Notes: generated by a model not told the origin, from the letters alone. A stretch of DNA of 64,000 nucleotides from Burkholderiales bacterium PBB2 (GCA_002255955.1 NKIM01000009.1:1-64000); one strand, 5' to 3'; numbered from the stretch's first letter, positions 52,495-62,144 are shown. Program-made: numbers and translations.

Positions 52495-53139
52495 TCACTG
52501 CCACCCCATGCCATTCGGCCCCAAGCTGAGGCGCTCGGGGTCGCGGCCCAACACCCGCTGCAGATTGGCTCGGGCGGCATCGCGCAGATGTTGTTGCTGG
52601 GTGGCGGGCTGAGGTGTGGTCTTCTGGCTCAGCTGGGCCAGGGCCATGAAGGTGCCGACCATGGCGCATTGCTCGTAGAGGCCGCGCAGGGCTTGCGGCG
52701 TCTGGGCGCCCAGGCGGGCCACCATGTCCGGCTGGGCCGCCAGCTGCTCAGCCAGGGCCTGGGTGTGGGCATCGCTGACCTCGACGCCCCTCATCACCAT
52801 GTAATTGCCCACGATGAACGCCGCCATCGCCCCGGCCACATCGTTGCGCGGCCAGCCCAGGCGCTGCTCGATCTGCACGAACACATCCTTGCTCTGCAGA
52901 TAGGCTTTGCGCATGCGGTCCTGGTGGGCGGCCGGGAACATCTTGGACAGCTGCTCGGCATTGCTGTGCCACTGCTCGGCGCCATCGGCCGCCAGGCGCA
53001 GGCCCGAGGAGATCGAAAAGCCGGCGATGGGCGTGCGCGAATCCGCGCCTGCCTCGGCGGGCGGCACGGGAATCAAGACCTGGGCCTGCGCCTGCGGTGC
53101 CAGCAGCACCGGCAGCGCGAGGGCCAGGCGCCAAATCAA
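52495..53139 (-). CDS. DUF6683-like exported protein
   Basis: A 214-residue protein with a signal peptide (WRLALALPVLLAPQAQA). The mature part has QIEQRLGWPRNDVAGAMAAFIVGNYMVMRG and LRGLYEQCAMVGTFMALAQ, which I associate with a family of secreted proteins of unknown function often near secretion or pilus loci. The family label is from memory and tentative. It is convergent with the LprI gene. Confidence 0.6.
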   Translation of the reverse strand: MIWRLALALPVLLAPQAQAQVLIPVPPAEAGADSRTPIAGFSISSGLRLAADGAEQWHSNAEQLSKMFPAAHQDRMRKAYLQSKDVFVQIEQRLGWPRNDVAGAMAAFIVGNYMVMRGVEVSDAHTQALAEQLAAQPDMVARLGAQTPQALRGLYEQCAMVGTFMALAQLSQKTTPQPATQQQHLRDAARANLQRVLGRDPERLSLGPNGMGWQ

Positions 53140-53385
53140 GGCGGGGGGCTCGGAGCTGGAGACGAAGAGGCCTGACTTGCCGAGGCCTTGGACTGGCGGA
53201 AGGCTTCAGAAAACGCATGGACAACATGATGGGGCTTCCCTCTCGCGCTGGCGGGCTTGTTCAGTTCGTGGGCGTCTGCAGGGTGCCGACGCTCAGCGGT
53301 TCGCCGCGTCGACCGCAGCGCGGCTGGGCTCGGCATCCAGGCTCAAACCCTGGTACCAGAGACGCAGCCGATTCAAGCGCAAGGA

Positions 53386-54654
53386 TCAGAACCAGCTCAA
53401 CAGGCCACAGCTGTACACCGCCTCGCGCCCGCCCCCCGTGTTGGCGGCACGCAAAGCCTTGTCGCTGTCACGAACGCCATCGATCAAGGTGGGCGTGGAG
53501 GCCGTGGCAGACACGGCATAGGCCAAGGGGCATCCGCTGACGCCCAGGCCGCCGCCGTAACGGTCATCGCCCACCTGCGCGACAAAGCTCAGCCATTGAC
53601 CGTCCGCCGACCAGGACAGGTCGAGCATGGAGAGACGCACCGGGTCGTCCATCCGCTCCGGGCTGGCTTGCGCGACCACGCTCACCGCACCTCCCAACAC
53701 CGGCGCACGATAGAGCACCGGCACCTCACGGGTCTCACCCTTGCTGTTGCGCAGACCCGCCCATTTGACGATGGCCAGGGTCTTGCCGTCCGGGCTGACC
53801 GCCAGGTTCTCATTGCCGGCACGTGCCTCCGACGGGAACAGAATGGCCACAGTGGCCGACTGATTCTGAACCGGGTCGTAGATCAGAACCTGACCCTTCT
53901 CGAAGTACGCGAGACGACCGTCCGGCAACCAGTCAAAACCACCGCCGCCATCTGCCTCTTGATAGGAGCCCGTCAACAGAATCTGGCCTTGACGATTGAA
54001 GACCAACGCCCGCGTCTTGCGCGAGGAGTTGGTGGCAAATTCATAGGCCGCCAGGTATTTGCCATCGTGCGACATGCGCAGGCGCAAGAGCTTGGCTTTT
54101 TCGTCGGGGCTGGTCTGCGTCGCGAGCTTGAAACTGGCACCGAGTGTGAGCGCGGGCCAGTTGAAGATGTCCACAGTCTCGGCACCGTCTTCACGGATCA
54201 GTTCCCGTGTGGGCCGGCTGACCGCCCAGGCATCTGACACGCCGAGCGCCTGCGCCCGCGCGCTGCGTGGCAGGTCGATCTGTTGCCCCGTCGCCAGATC
54301 CAGCACCTGCGCATCGACACGCGTGTCCGCCGGGTCACGCACCAGCAGGCCCAGCGCGCTGGGCGAAGCTGGATCGGGCGCAGGCGCAGGCGCAGGCGCA
54401 GGCGCAGGCGCAGGCGCAGGTGCAGGTGCAGGTGCAGGTGCAGGTGCAGGTGCGGGTGCGGGTGCGGGTGCAGGCGCGGGAGCTGGAGCTGGAGCTGGAG
54501 CTGGGGCTGGAGCAGGGGCCTCGCCGCCACCGCCGCCTCCACAGGCGCTCAGGGCCGCGAGCAGGGCGACGACCAGCAGCCGCGAACCCGGCTTGTTGGG
54601 CATCGAGGTGCCCGGCCTGGGCGCTGGGGCTGAACCGAAGGCTTGGACTTGCAT
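53386..54654 (-). CDS. Lipoprotein with Pro-Ala linker and beta-propeller-like body
   Basis: A 422-residue protein. The lipoprotein signal (LLVVALLAALSACGG) is followed by about 45 residues of pure Ala-Pro repeat. The body then shows TolB/WD40-like blades (RMSHDGKYLAAYEF; DWLPDGRLAYFEKG; AVSPDGKTLAIVKW; SWSADGQWLSFVAQ). It probably stands on the outer membrane with the propeller held away by the stiff linker. ATG 54654 has GGGAG eight bases upstream; ATG 54603 would place the signal at the very N-terminus and is a real alternative. Confidence 0.75.
   Translation of the reverse strand: MQVQAFGSAPAPRPGTSMPNKPGSRLLVVALLAALSACGGGGGGEAPAPAPAPAPAPAPAPAPAPAPAPAPAPAPAPAPAPAPAPAPAPAPAPDPASPSALGLLVRDPADTRVDAQVLDLATGQQIDLPRSARAQALGVSDAWAVSRPTRELIREDGAETVDIFNWPALTLGASFKLATQTSPDEKAKLLRLRMSHDGKYLAAYEFATNSSRKTRALVFNRQGQILLTGSYQEADGGGGFDWLPDGRLAYFEKGQVLIYDPVQNQSATVAILFPSEARAGNENLAVSPDGKTLAIVKWAGLRNSKGETREVPVLYRAPVLGGAVSVVAQASPERMDDPVRLSMLDLSWSADGQWLSFVAQVGDDRYGGGLGVSGCPLAYAVSATASTPTLIDGVRDSDKALRAANTGGGREAVYSCGLLSWF
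54377..54513. repeat. Hexanucleotide tandem repeats coding the Ala-Pro linker
   Basis: Blocks of GGCGCA (about seven), GGTGCA (about five), GGTGCG (three) and, after a short break, GGAGCT (about five). All units are six bases, so copy-number change keeps the frame and only changes linker length. Confidence 0.85.
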
Positions 54655-54825
54655 GACAAAACTCCCTCACTCTGGATTGAAACTGAACCACAGCACACAC
54701 ATGAAACCGCGGCCACACGCGCACCACAAACACCAACGGCGAAGAGAGCCAAAGCTCCCTCCGCCGCAGGGCCCCCTCGCGGGCGCCCACACCCGGGGCC
54801 AAGAGCCCCGGGCTTGCTCGCAGAC

Positions 54826-55518
54826 TTACTGCTTGCGAGCCATCGAAGACAGGGCTTCGCCCAGCGACTTGATCGCGGTCGAGAACACGCTGTTCAACAT
54901 GCTGTATTCCTGGCCGGTGGCCTGGAACTCGGTCATGGTCTTGTTGAACTCTTGGGCGTTCTTGCCGTCTTCTTCCTGCTTGACCTTGGGGTCGGTGGCC
55001 GTGGACTTGGCTTGCTGCAGATCGGTCATCTTGGACGACAGCTCCACCAAGTGCTTGGCCTTGTCGCCCAGGGCCTGGCCCATGGCCTTGGCAATGGCTT
55101 GCAGCCAGCCGCCAGCGCCGTCGGACTCTTCGCCACTGCCTTGGGCCTTGCGGTTGCCCAGCACGGACTGCACGAAGTCTTGCTGGAAGTCGGTCTTGAA
55201 TTTGGCGATGGCGCCGCCGAACTGCTGCTGAGCCAGGCTCTGCACATCGGCCGGCACGGCGTTGTTGCGCAGGCCGCCGAGGACGTTGTCGGCACGGTCC
55301 TTGATCAGGTCGCCCAGGAACTTGGGCATGCCATGCTGCTGTTGCAGCTGGTTGATGCCGTCCTTGATGGCATCGCCGATGGCCGACTGGACCAGGTTGC
55401 CCACGGCTTGGCCGATCATGGCGCCCAGCGGGCCGCCAAACGCACCACCGATGACGCTGCCGATGCTGCTCAGCAGACCACCACCGCCACCCACCACGCT
55501 GTTCAAAGCTCCAGACAT
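54826..55518 (-). CDS. Type III secreted filament/harpin-like protein
   Basis: A 230-residue protein without Sec signal. The N-terminal half is Gly-rich and hydrophobic (VVGGGGGLLSSIGSVIGGAFGG). The C-terminal 95 residues are helical and align with the needle-like protein encoded at 63467 (GWLQAIAKAMGQAL.. versus SWFEAMADAWGKVL..), both ending in MARKQ. This suggests a filament, translocator or harpin-like secreted component. CAGGAG precedes ATG 55518. Element copy B lies about 235 bases upstream. Confidence 0.65.
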   Translation of the reverse strand: MSGALNSVVGGGGGLLSSIGSVIGGAFGGPLGAMIGQAVGNLVQSAIGDAIKDGINQLQQQHGMPKFLGDLIKDRADNVLGGLRNNAVPADVQSLAQQQFGGAIAKFKTDFQQDFVQSVLGNRKAQGSGEESDGAGGWLQAIAKAMGQALGDKAKHLVELSSKMTDLQQAKSTATDPKVKQEEDGKNAQEFNKTMTEFQATGQEYSMLNSVFSTAIKSLGEALSSMARKQ

Positions 55519-55744
55519 TGCAATTCTCCTGAGGGGGCCTTGGCCGGTCGTTTGCTTAAGAAGACCTGGTGGCAAGGCCGGGTTTGAAAACAAAGGTTCA
55601 CTTCCTGTCGGAAGCGAGCTGCTTGAGGGCCGCTGCCTTGAGTCCGTGGATCACGGGTTGGTGATTCGCGGGCTTGGCTTGCAGTGCCGACGGAATGAAT
55701 TTCACGCCTTTCAACTCGCTTTCGTAAGTCAGGACCATCGGCAG

Positions 55745-57007
55745 TCAGGAACGGCCCCAACTAGGGTTGTCCGCATTCGAAGCAGCGGCAACAGGCTCGG
55801 GGCGATAACGGCCACGCAGTGCGGCATAGGGCGTCAGGTCTTCACCAGGGGCCGGGCTGCGCCTCGCGGTGGCGTCGGCCTCGGCGCCCGGCCCGGTCTG
55901 TGCGCCTGCGGCCGGCTCCGAAGCCCGCGCCAGGTCCTCTCGCACCTCGGCGGCCCAGAGGATCACCTCGGCGATGATGTCGAACAGATCGGGCGGGATG
56001 GCTTCGCCCACTTCGGCGCGGGCCAGCAGATCGCGGGCCAGGGGCACATTGCGCACGATGGGCACCCCCGCCTGCTCGGCCGCGGCGCGCATGCCCGCCG
56101 CCACATCGCCCTCGCCCTTGGCGCTGATCAGGGGCACGGGACAGCGCTCGCGCTCATAGTCGATGGCGATGGCCACATGGGTGGGGTTGACGATCAGCGC
56201 ATTGGCCGTGCGGGCGGCCTGGTTCGAGTTCTGCTGCGCCCACTCGGCATGGGCCTGGCGCCGCTGGGCCTTGATCATGGGATCGCCCTCGTTGTCCTTG
56301 TACTCCTGCTTGATGTCGCGCAGGCTCATGCGCATCTTCTTGGTGAAGGAGTGGCGCTGCCACAGCAGGTCCAGCAAGGCCACGATCAAAAAGGCGCACA
56401 AGGCCCAGGCGCACAGCTGCCAGCTGGCATCCCAGAGCAGGGCCGCCAGGGGCCGCGGGTCTTCGCCGCCCTGGCGTGCCAGGCCCAGCCACTGCGGCAG
56501 GCGTGAGCGCACCAGCAGCCAGGCGAGAAACAGCAACAGGCTGGCCTTGATGATGTTCTTGAGCAGCTCGATCAGGCTGTCCATCGAGAACATGCGCTTG
56601 ATGCCGGCCGCCGGGTTCAGGTGCTCCATCTTGGGCGTGACCTTGTCCATGGCCCAGATCGCCCCCACCTGCAGAAACTCGCTGAGCAGGCCCACCGCCA
56701 CCACGGGCAGCAGCAGGAGCAGGCAGATCCAGAGCAGGCTCTCCAGCGCCGCCCCGCCCAGGGAGCGCGCCACCAGGATGAAGCCACCGGCATCCCAGCC
56801 CTGAGCGAGGGCGTGGAAGAGCTGCTCGTTGAGCGCCTGCAGGCGTTGAGCTGCTGGGCGCAACAGAGCAGCAAACAAACCCAGCCACACCAGCAGGGTC
56901 AGCGTCGTGCCCATGTCGCGGCTCTTGGGCACATCGCCTTTTTTGCGCGCGTCCTGCAGTCGCTTGGGTGTGGGCTTTTCGGTCTTGTCGCCGCCGCTCT
57001 CGGCCAT
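55745..57007 (-). CDS. sctU: Type III secretion export switch protein SctU
   Basis: A 420-residue inner-membrane protein (FlhB/YscU family) that switches substrate specificity after self-cleavage. Four hydrophobic segments lie in the first 215 residues. The autocleavage motif NPTH is at residues 274-277 (ANALIVNPTHVAIAI), followed by the typical C-terminal subdomain (PLISAKGEGDVA; NVPLARDLLARAEVGEAIPPDLF). It starts KTEKPTPKRLQDARKKGDVPKS, as usual for the family. An additional Ala/Pro/Glu-rich tail of about 60 residues follows. ATG 57007 matches the family start. Confidence 0.95.
   Translation of the reverse strand: MAESGGDKTEKPTPKRLQDARKKGDVPKSRDMGTTLTLLVWLGLFAALLRPAAQRLQALNEQLFHALAQGWDAGGFILVARSLGGAALESLLWICLLLLLPVVAVGLLSEFLQVGAIWAMDKVTPKMEHLNPAAGIKRMFSMDSLIELLKNIIKASLLLFLAWLLVRSRLPQWLGLARQGGEDPRPLAALLWDASWQLCAWALCAFLIVALLDLLWQRHSFTKKMRMSLRDIKQEYKDNEGDPMIKAQRRQAHAEWAQQNSNQAARTANALIVNPTHVAIAIDYERERCPVPLISAKGEGDVAAGMRAAAEQAGVPIVRNVPLARDLLARAEVGEAIPPDLFDIIAEVILWAAEVREDLARASEPAAGAQTGPGAEADATARRSPAPGEDLTPYAALRGRYRPEPVAAASNADNPSWGRS
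55755..55779 (-). promoter_or_regulatory. Candidate type III regulon element, copy B
   Basis: Minus-strand sequence matches copy A (47181-47205) at 22 of 25 positions. ACTTACG follows 26 bases downstream. It overlaps the last codons of sctU and lies upstream of the filament-like gene on the same strand. Confidence 0.5.
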
Positions 57008-57164
57008 CTCATGCTTTCTGTGCGCTTGCCACGGGCTGCTGTCGCAGCTGAAGCGACGCAGAGCCATGACCGACCACGCGCAAAAGCGCGTGAACAAACG
57101 CACACTTTGAAGCAGGGCCGACAGGCTGCCGATGACAGATCCGTATCTTTTGTAAGCAACTATG

Positions 57165-57181
57165 TCCTAGGGGGGATGTCC
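57165..57181. promoter_or_regulatory. CCTAGGGG-containing symmetric site, element-like copy D
   Basis: TCCTAGGGGGGATGTCC; on the minus strand GGACATCCCCCCTAGG, resembling the GGACA-N-CCCTAG core of copies A and B. It sits in the divergent region between sctU and the lytic transglycosylase gene. Confidence 0.35.
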
Positions 57182-57324
57182 AGCTAACCCGCTATTTACA
57201 CACCTGCAGGTGCAGTTTCGACCCACCCGCTGACGCTCACACTTGATTACAAACTCCGCTTCCGGGTCTTGAAGCCAGCACATCGCGCCGGGATAGTGCG
57301 AAGCATTCAGGGAGTGGTCAAAAA

Positions 57325-58263
57325 ATGCAGTACCCACAAGACAGCGGTCACCCGGTGGACCGCGCGCATGGTCGCCTGGCCATGCCGGAAAGGCCTTCAG
57401 TCTCCAGCGCACGACGCTGCGGTCTGCAGCCATTGCGAGCTCTGCTCGCCGTGTGTCTGGGTGTCACCCCGCTGGCCCTCCAAGCCATGAGCTGCAGCCT
57501 GCCTTCGACGGCCGACGCCATCGCCGCGCCCAGCCCTCGCCAGTTCCACGCCGGCAGCAAATTCCGCCTGATCGAACAAAGCTGTGCCGAACTGGCACAG
57601 ACCGAGCTCACACCCGCATCGGCCGCTGCGGCCAACCGTTCGGCCCAGCTGGCCCTGTATGAGGGCGGCCCGGTCTCCGGCACCTTGCAGCTGGGTTCCT
57701 TGCAGACGAGCACCCAGCCACTGAACGAGGCCCCCGTCGCCGCGACCACACACCAGACCCACCGCGCGTCCATCACCGCCAAGAACGGCCAGGCCGGCCA
57801 GACACAGCGCATCGTCGGTGTGGCCGCCACCCTGAGTGCCGCGGCCGAGCGGCACGACATCGACCCCCTGCTGCTGCACGCGATTGCCCATGTGGAGTCG
57901 CGCCACAACACGCAAGCCGTGTCGCCTGCCGGGGCGCGCGGCCTGATGCAGGTGATGCCGGCCACGGCCAAGCGTTTCGGCCTGAAAGACCCGGTGCGCG
58001 AGCTGATGCAGGCACCGCTGAATGTCGAGGCCAGCGCCGCCTATCTGAAAACCCTGCAGGCTCGTTTTGGCAATGACCTGCGCCTGGTGCTGGCGGCCTA
58101 CAACGCCGGCGAGGGCGCGGTGGAGCGCCATGGCCGAACGGTGCCGCCCTACGCCGAGACCCGGGCCTATGTGCAGCAGGTGCTGGGCGCCTACCAGGGC
58201 CTGCGCGACTGGGTGGCCGCAGCGCCGAGCGGTGCGCCCGCAACGAATACCGCCACGCGATGA
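57325..58263 (+). CDS. Type III-associated lytic transglycosylase
   Basis: A 312-residue exported SLT-type muramidase that opens peptidoglycan for the secretion apparatus (IagB/VirB1-like role). A signal-like hydrophobic segment (LRALLAVCLGVTPLALQAM) sits near residues 35-55. The SLT domain starts near residue 170 with catalytic Glu in HVESRHN, then GARGLMQVMPATAKRFG and LAAYNAGEGAVERHG. GGGAG precedes ATG 57325. It overlaps sctV by 4 bases. Confidence 0.88.
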   Translation: MQYPQDSGHPVDRAHGRLAMPERPSVSSARRCGLQPLRALLAVCLGVTPLALQAMSCSLPSTADAIAAPSPRQFHAGSKFRLIEQSCAELAQTELTPASAAAANRSAQLALYEGGPVSGTLQLGSLQTSTQPLNEAPVAATTHQTHRASITAKNGQAGQTQRIVGVAATLSAAAERHDIDPLLLHAIAHVESRHNTQAVSPAGARGLMQVMPATAKRFGLKDPVRELMQAPLNVEASAAYLKTLQARFGNDLRLVLAAYNAGEGAVERHGRTVPPYAETRAYVQQVLGAYQGLRDWVAAAPSGAPATNTATR

Positions 58264-60290
58264 GCGCCCTGCAAGCCTATTTCCGCCAAGGCGGCGGCGC
58301 CGCGAGCCTGGGCGAAGACAGCCTGCTGGCGCGCTACGTCGACCTGCTGCTGGTGGCGGGCGTAATCGCCATCATCGCCCTGATGGTGCTACCCCTGCCG
58401 CTGTGGCTGCTCGATCTGCTGGTGGCGGCCAATATCGCCATGGGCGTGGTGCTGCTGCTGGTGGCCATCTACATCAGCAGCCCGCTGGAGTTCGCGGTAT
58501 TTCCCAGCGTGCTGCTGATCACCACCTTGTTCCGGCTCTCGCTGTCCATCGCCACCACGCGCCAGATCCTGCTGCACGCCAACGGCGGCCACATCATCGA
58601 CACCTTCGGCAAGCTGGTGGCCGGCGGCAACCTGGTGGTGGGCCTGGTGGTGTTCCTGATCATCACCGTGGTGCAGTTCATCGTCATCGCCAAGGGCGCC
58701 GAGCGCGTGGCCGAAGTGGCGGCGCGTTTCTCGCTGGACGCCATGCCTGGCAAGCAGATGTCCATCGACTCCGACCTGCGCTCGGGCCTGATCGACAAGG
58801 ACGAGGCCAAACGCAAGCGCCGCACGCTGGAGATGGAATCCAAGCTGCACGGCAGCCTCGACGGCGCCATGAAGTTCGTCAAGGGCGATGCCATCGCCGG
58901 CATCATCATCATCGCCATCAACTTGCTGGGCGGGCTCTCGGTGGGCGTGCTGCAGCAGGACATGAGCCTGAGCCAGGCCATGCACAGCTACTCCATCCTG
59001 TCCATCGGCGAGGGCATGGTGGCGCAGATCCCGGCCCTGCTGGGCGCCATGGCCGCCGGCCTGATCGTCACCCGCACCGCCGACGAAGACGAGCGCCACC
59101 TGGGCGACGCCATCCGCCGCCAGCTCAGCGCCAAGCCGCGCGTGCTGGTGGTGGCGGCCGGGGTGTGCATGCTGTTCGCCACCGTGCCCGGCTTTCCAGC
59201 CGCCGTGTTTCTGCTGCTGGGCGCGGTGCTGATGGCCGCAGGCCTGCTGCTGATGCCCGAATGGGCGGCCCGCTGGCAGCGTGCCAGCGGCCGCGCCCTG
59301 CCGCAGCTGCAGGCCGCCCGCGCCCAGGCGGCCAAGCCGGTGGCGGCCGCCCCGCAAGCCCAGCTGCCGCCGGCCCTGCCCCTGCTGCTGCTGTTGCCAC
59401 CAGCGGCCTTGCAGGGCGAGGCCGGCCAGCGCCTGGCCCAGGAGCTGGGCGAGATGACCGAGCAGTTCCAGCTGGCCGCCGGCCTGCAGCTGCCACGCAT
59501 CGCCCTGCATGGCCGCACGCCCCGCATCGCAAGCGCCGATGCGAACGGGCAAGCGAACGCCGGCCAGGCCGAGCCCGGCTGGCAGCTGCTGGCCTACGAA
59601 GTGCCCATCGCCCAGGGCCCGCTGCAGGAAGGCATGGACCGCCAGGCCCTGCTGGCCCAGCTGCAGCAGGTGCTGCGCCGCCATGCCCAGCTCTTCCTGG
59701 GCATCCAGGAGACCACGGCCTTGCTGACCCGCGCCTCCACCGAGCTGCCCGATGTGGTCAAGGAGGTGCTGCGCAGCCTGCCCATCCAGCGCGTGGCCGA
59801 GGTGCTGCGCCGGCTGGTGGCCGAGGAGGTGTCGATCCGCAATCTGCGCGATGTGCTGGAGTCGCTGGCCGAAACCGGTCAGCGTGAAAAAGACGTGCAG
59901 ACCTTGACCGAGTTCGCCCGCATTGCGCTGAAGCGCCAGACCAGCCACCGCCTGGCGCCCGAGGGCCGCCTGCCCTGCCTGATGCTGAGCCCCGCGCTGG
60001 AGGACCTGCTGCGCCAGGCCATCCGCGTCAACGGCGGCGTGGCCCAGCTGGCCCTGGACCCGCAGCTGGCCCAGCAGATCAGCGCCGCGCTGCAGGCCAG
60101 CCTGGCGCGCAGCGGCGCGCGCGCCATCGTCACCGCCGTCGATGTGCGCTGGCATGTGCGCCGGCTGATCGAGGCCGAGTGCTTCGACCACCCGGTGCTG
60201 TCCTTCCATGAATTGAGCCCCAACCTGCAGCTCGATGTGGCGGAGCGGGTGGACCTGCCCCAGGCGCCGCTGCTGCAAGAGGCGGCCTGA
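58260..60290 (+). CDS. sctV: Type III secretion export gate protein SctV
   Basis: A 676-residue protein of the FlhA/InvA/YscV family that forms the nonameric export gate ring. Seven to eight membrane segments lie in the first 330 residues, with hallmark LFRLSLSIATTRQILL and the cytoplasmic-loop region RFSLDAMPGKQMSIDSDLRSG. The C-terminal cytoplasmic domain includes LPDVVKEVLRSLPIQRVAEVLRRLV and RLPCLMLSPALEDLL. It is coupled to the transglycosylase gene (ATGA) and lies 3 bases before sctC. Confidence 0.96.
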   Translation: MSALQAYFRQGGGAASLGEDSLLARYVDLLLVAGVIAIIALMVLPLPLWLLDLLVAANIAMGVVLLLVAIYISSPLEFAVFPSVLLITTLFRLSLSIATTRQILLHANGGHIIDTFGKLVAGGNLVVGLVVFLIITVVQFIVIAKGAERVAEVAARFSLDAMPGKQMSIDSDLRSGLIDKDEAKRKRRTLEMESKLHGSLDGAMKFVKGDAIAGIIIIAINLLGGLSVGVLQQDMSLSQAMHSYSILSIGEGMVAQIPALLGAMAAGLIVTRTADEDERHLGDAIRRQLSAKPRVLVVAAGVCMLFATVPGFPAAVFLLLGAVLMAAGLLLMPEWAARWQRASGRALPQLQAARAQAAKPVAAAPQAQLPPALPLLLLLPPAALQGEAGQRLAQELGEMTEQFQLAAGLQLPRIALHGRTPRIASADANGQANAGQAEPGWQLLAYEVPIAQGPLQEGMDRQALLAQLQQVLRRHAQLFLGIQETTALLTRASTELPDVVKEVLRSLPIQRVAEVLRRLVAEEVSIRNLRDVLESLAETGQREKDVQTLTEFARIALKRQTSHRLAPEGRLPCLMLSPALEDLLRQAIRVNGGVAQLALDPQLAQQISAALQASLARSGARAIVTAVDVRWHVRRLIEAECFDHPVLSFHELSPNLQLDVAERVDLPQAPLLQEAA

Positions 60291-60293
60291 GCG

Positions 60294-62144
60294 ATGAAAC
60301 CCTCCATGTTCCCCTTTGCCCTGCCCCCTCTCTGCGCATCGGCCTCGACCGGGCGCGCCCTGCTGCTGGGCCTGCTCGTGCTGGCCAGCCCGGCCCAGGC
60401 CGTGCCCTGGCCGGTGGGTGAGCGCCTGGTGACCCTCTCGGCCCGCGAGCAGGGCCTGGACGCCTTTCTTGAAGACCTGTTCGCCCAGGTGGAAGCGCCG
60501 GTGGCGCTGAGCGCCGGCGTGCGCGGCCAGGTCAACGGCCGCTTCAGCCAGATGCCGGCGCAGCAGCTGCTGCGCGAGATCGCGCGCGCCTACAAGCTGC
60601 TGGTCTTCCACGACGGCAACACCACCCACATCGCCAACGCCCGCGAGGCGCAGCAGCGCAGCTTCAGCCTCAACGCCCTGGCCGCGCAGAAGCTGCTGCG
60701 CAGCGCCGAGGAGCTGCAGCTCGTCGACGCCCAGAACAGCCTGCGCCGCAGCGCCGATGGCGCCATCCAGGCGCGCGGACATGCCGCCTTCATCGAGATG
60801 GTGGCCGAGCTGGCGCGCGCCCTGGACCCGGCCCAGGCCCCCGCCAAGCCCAGCGTCGGGCGCGAGGACTTCCGCGTCTACTACCTGCGCTACGCCTGGG
60901 CCCAGGATGTGAACATGGCCATGGCCGGCCGGAGCCTGACCGTGCCCGGCGTGGCCAGCATCCTGCGCGCCCTGGTCGGCGCAGCACCCAGCGGCGTCAA
61001 CCACAGCAGCAACACCAGCCGCGAGCGTCCCAGCAACCAGGCCGGCCTGCGCGGCCAGGGCCTGGCGGCCCAAGGCCTGCAAGCCGGCAGCGGCACCCTG
61101 GGCCTGCCGCCCGCGGGCGCCAGCAACGCCGCAGCCAGTGGCCGCGATGCCGATGCACTGAAGACCGCCTTGGCACCACGCAGCGCGGCGGCCGAGCCCA
61201 GCGCGGAAAGCGCCGGCCCCGGCCCGCGCATCGAGGCCGACCCACGCCTGAACGCCATCATCGTGCGCGACCAGCCCGAGAAGCTGGAGCGTTATGCCGC
61301 CCTGATCCAGGCCCTCGATGTGGAGCCGCAGGCGCTGGAGATCGAGGCCACCGTCATCGACATCAACACCGACCGCCTGCGCGAGCTGGGCATCAACTGG
61401 CGTTGGTCGGGCGGTGGCGGCAGCGAGCTGCTGTTCGGCCGCGGCACGGCCAGCGACCTGGCCCTGCGCGGCGACCGTGATGTCACGCCCAGCGGCCGGG
61501 GGGGGTTTGTCTCGGCCGTGCTGGGCAACCGCAACCAGTTCGTCGCCCGCATCAATGCCCTGCAGGGCAGCGGGGCGGCCAAGGTGGTGTCCAGCCCGCA
61601 GGTGCTGACCCTGTCCAATGTCGAGGCGGTGTTCGATCACAGCTCCACCTTTTACGTACGGGTGGCCGGGCGCGAGCAGGTGGACCTGTTCAACATCACG
61701 GCCGGCACCTCGCTGCGGGTGATGCCGCATGTCTTCGTGGACAAGGAGCGCACCCGCATCAAGCTGCTGGTGCAGGTGGAGGACGGCAACGTCACGCCCA
61801 ACCAGGTGGACCAGATCCCCGTGGTCGAGCGCGCCACCATCCAGACCCAGGCCCTGATCGGTGAGGGCGAGAGCCTGCTGATCGGCGGCATGGTGCGCGA
61901 CAGCAGCTCCAGCGGCCAGGACAAGGTGCCGGTGCTGGGCGATCTGCCCCTGCTGGGCTCGCTGTTCCGCAGCCAGAGCGAGAAAGGCTCGCGGGTCGAG
62001 CGCATGTTCCTGATCACGCCGCGCCTGGCCTCGGCCGGCCGCCTGGCGGCCGCAGAGAGCGCACTGGGCCGGGCCGCCGAGCCCAGCCCGGCGCCGGCCG
62101 CCAGCGACAGCACCGCGCCCCCCGCCGGAGGCAGCCAGCCATGA
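60294..62144 (+). CDS. sctC: Type III secretion outer-membrane secretin SctC
   Basis: A 616-residue secretin forming the outer-membrane ring. After a signal peptide (LLLGLLVLASPAQA) come N0/N1-like domains (LSAREQGLDAFLEDLFAQVEAPV), an N3-like part (EADPRLNAIIVRDQPEKLERY) and the secretin core (AKVVSSPQVLTLSNVEAVF; VERATIQTQALIGEGESLLIGG; PVLGDLPLLGSLFRS). A Gly/Ala-rich insertion of about 70 residues sits before the core. The Ser/Pro-rich tail may bind a pilotin. It overlaps sctD by 4 bases. Confidence 0.95.
   Translation: MKPSMFPFALPPLCASASTGRALLLGLLVLASPAQAVPWPVGERLVTLSAREQGLDAFLEDLFAQVEAPVALSAGVRGQVNGRFSQMPAQQLLREIARAYKLLVFHDGNTTHIANAREAQQRSFSLNALAAQKLLRSAEELQLVDAQNSLRRSADGAIQARGHAAFIEMVAELARALDPAQAPAKPSVGREDFRVYYLRYAWAQDVNMAMAGRSLTVPGVASILRALVGAAPSGVNHSSNTSRERPSNQAGLRGQGLAAQGLQAGSGTLGLPPAGASNAAASGRDADALKTALAPRSAAAEPSAESAGPGPRIEADPRLNAIIVRDQPEKLERYAALIQALDVEPQALEIEATVIDINTDRLRELGINWRWSGGGGSELLFGRGTASDLALRGDRDVTPSGRGGFVSAVLGNRNQFVARINALQGSGAAKVVSSPQVLTLSNVEAVFDHSSTFYVRVAGREQVDLFNITAGTSLRVMPHVFVDKERTRIKLLVQVEDGNVTPNQVDQIPVVERATIQTQALIGEGESLLIGGMVRDSSSSGQDKVPVLGDLPLLGSLFRSQSEKGSRVERMFLITPRLASAGRLAAAESALGRAAEPSPAPAASDSTAPPAGGSQP

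Noticed and set aside
54059-55231. 390-codon plus-strand frame with long Gly-Ala repeats
   Set aside because: It is the antisense of the Ala-Pro repeat lipoprotein gene and of the filament-like gene.
58389-61730. 1113-codon open frame on the minus strand opposite sctV and sctC
   Set aside because: Sequence is His/Gln/Ala/Gly-rich nonsense typical of antisense frames in GC-rich genes; sctV and sctC on the plus strand are clear families.
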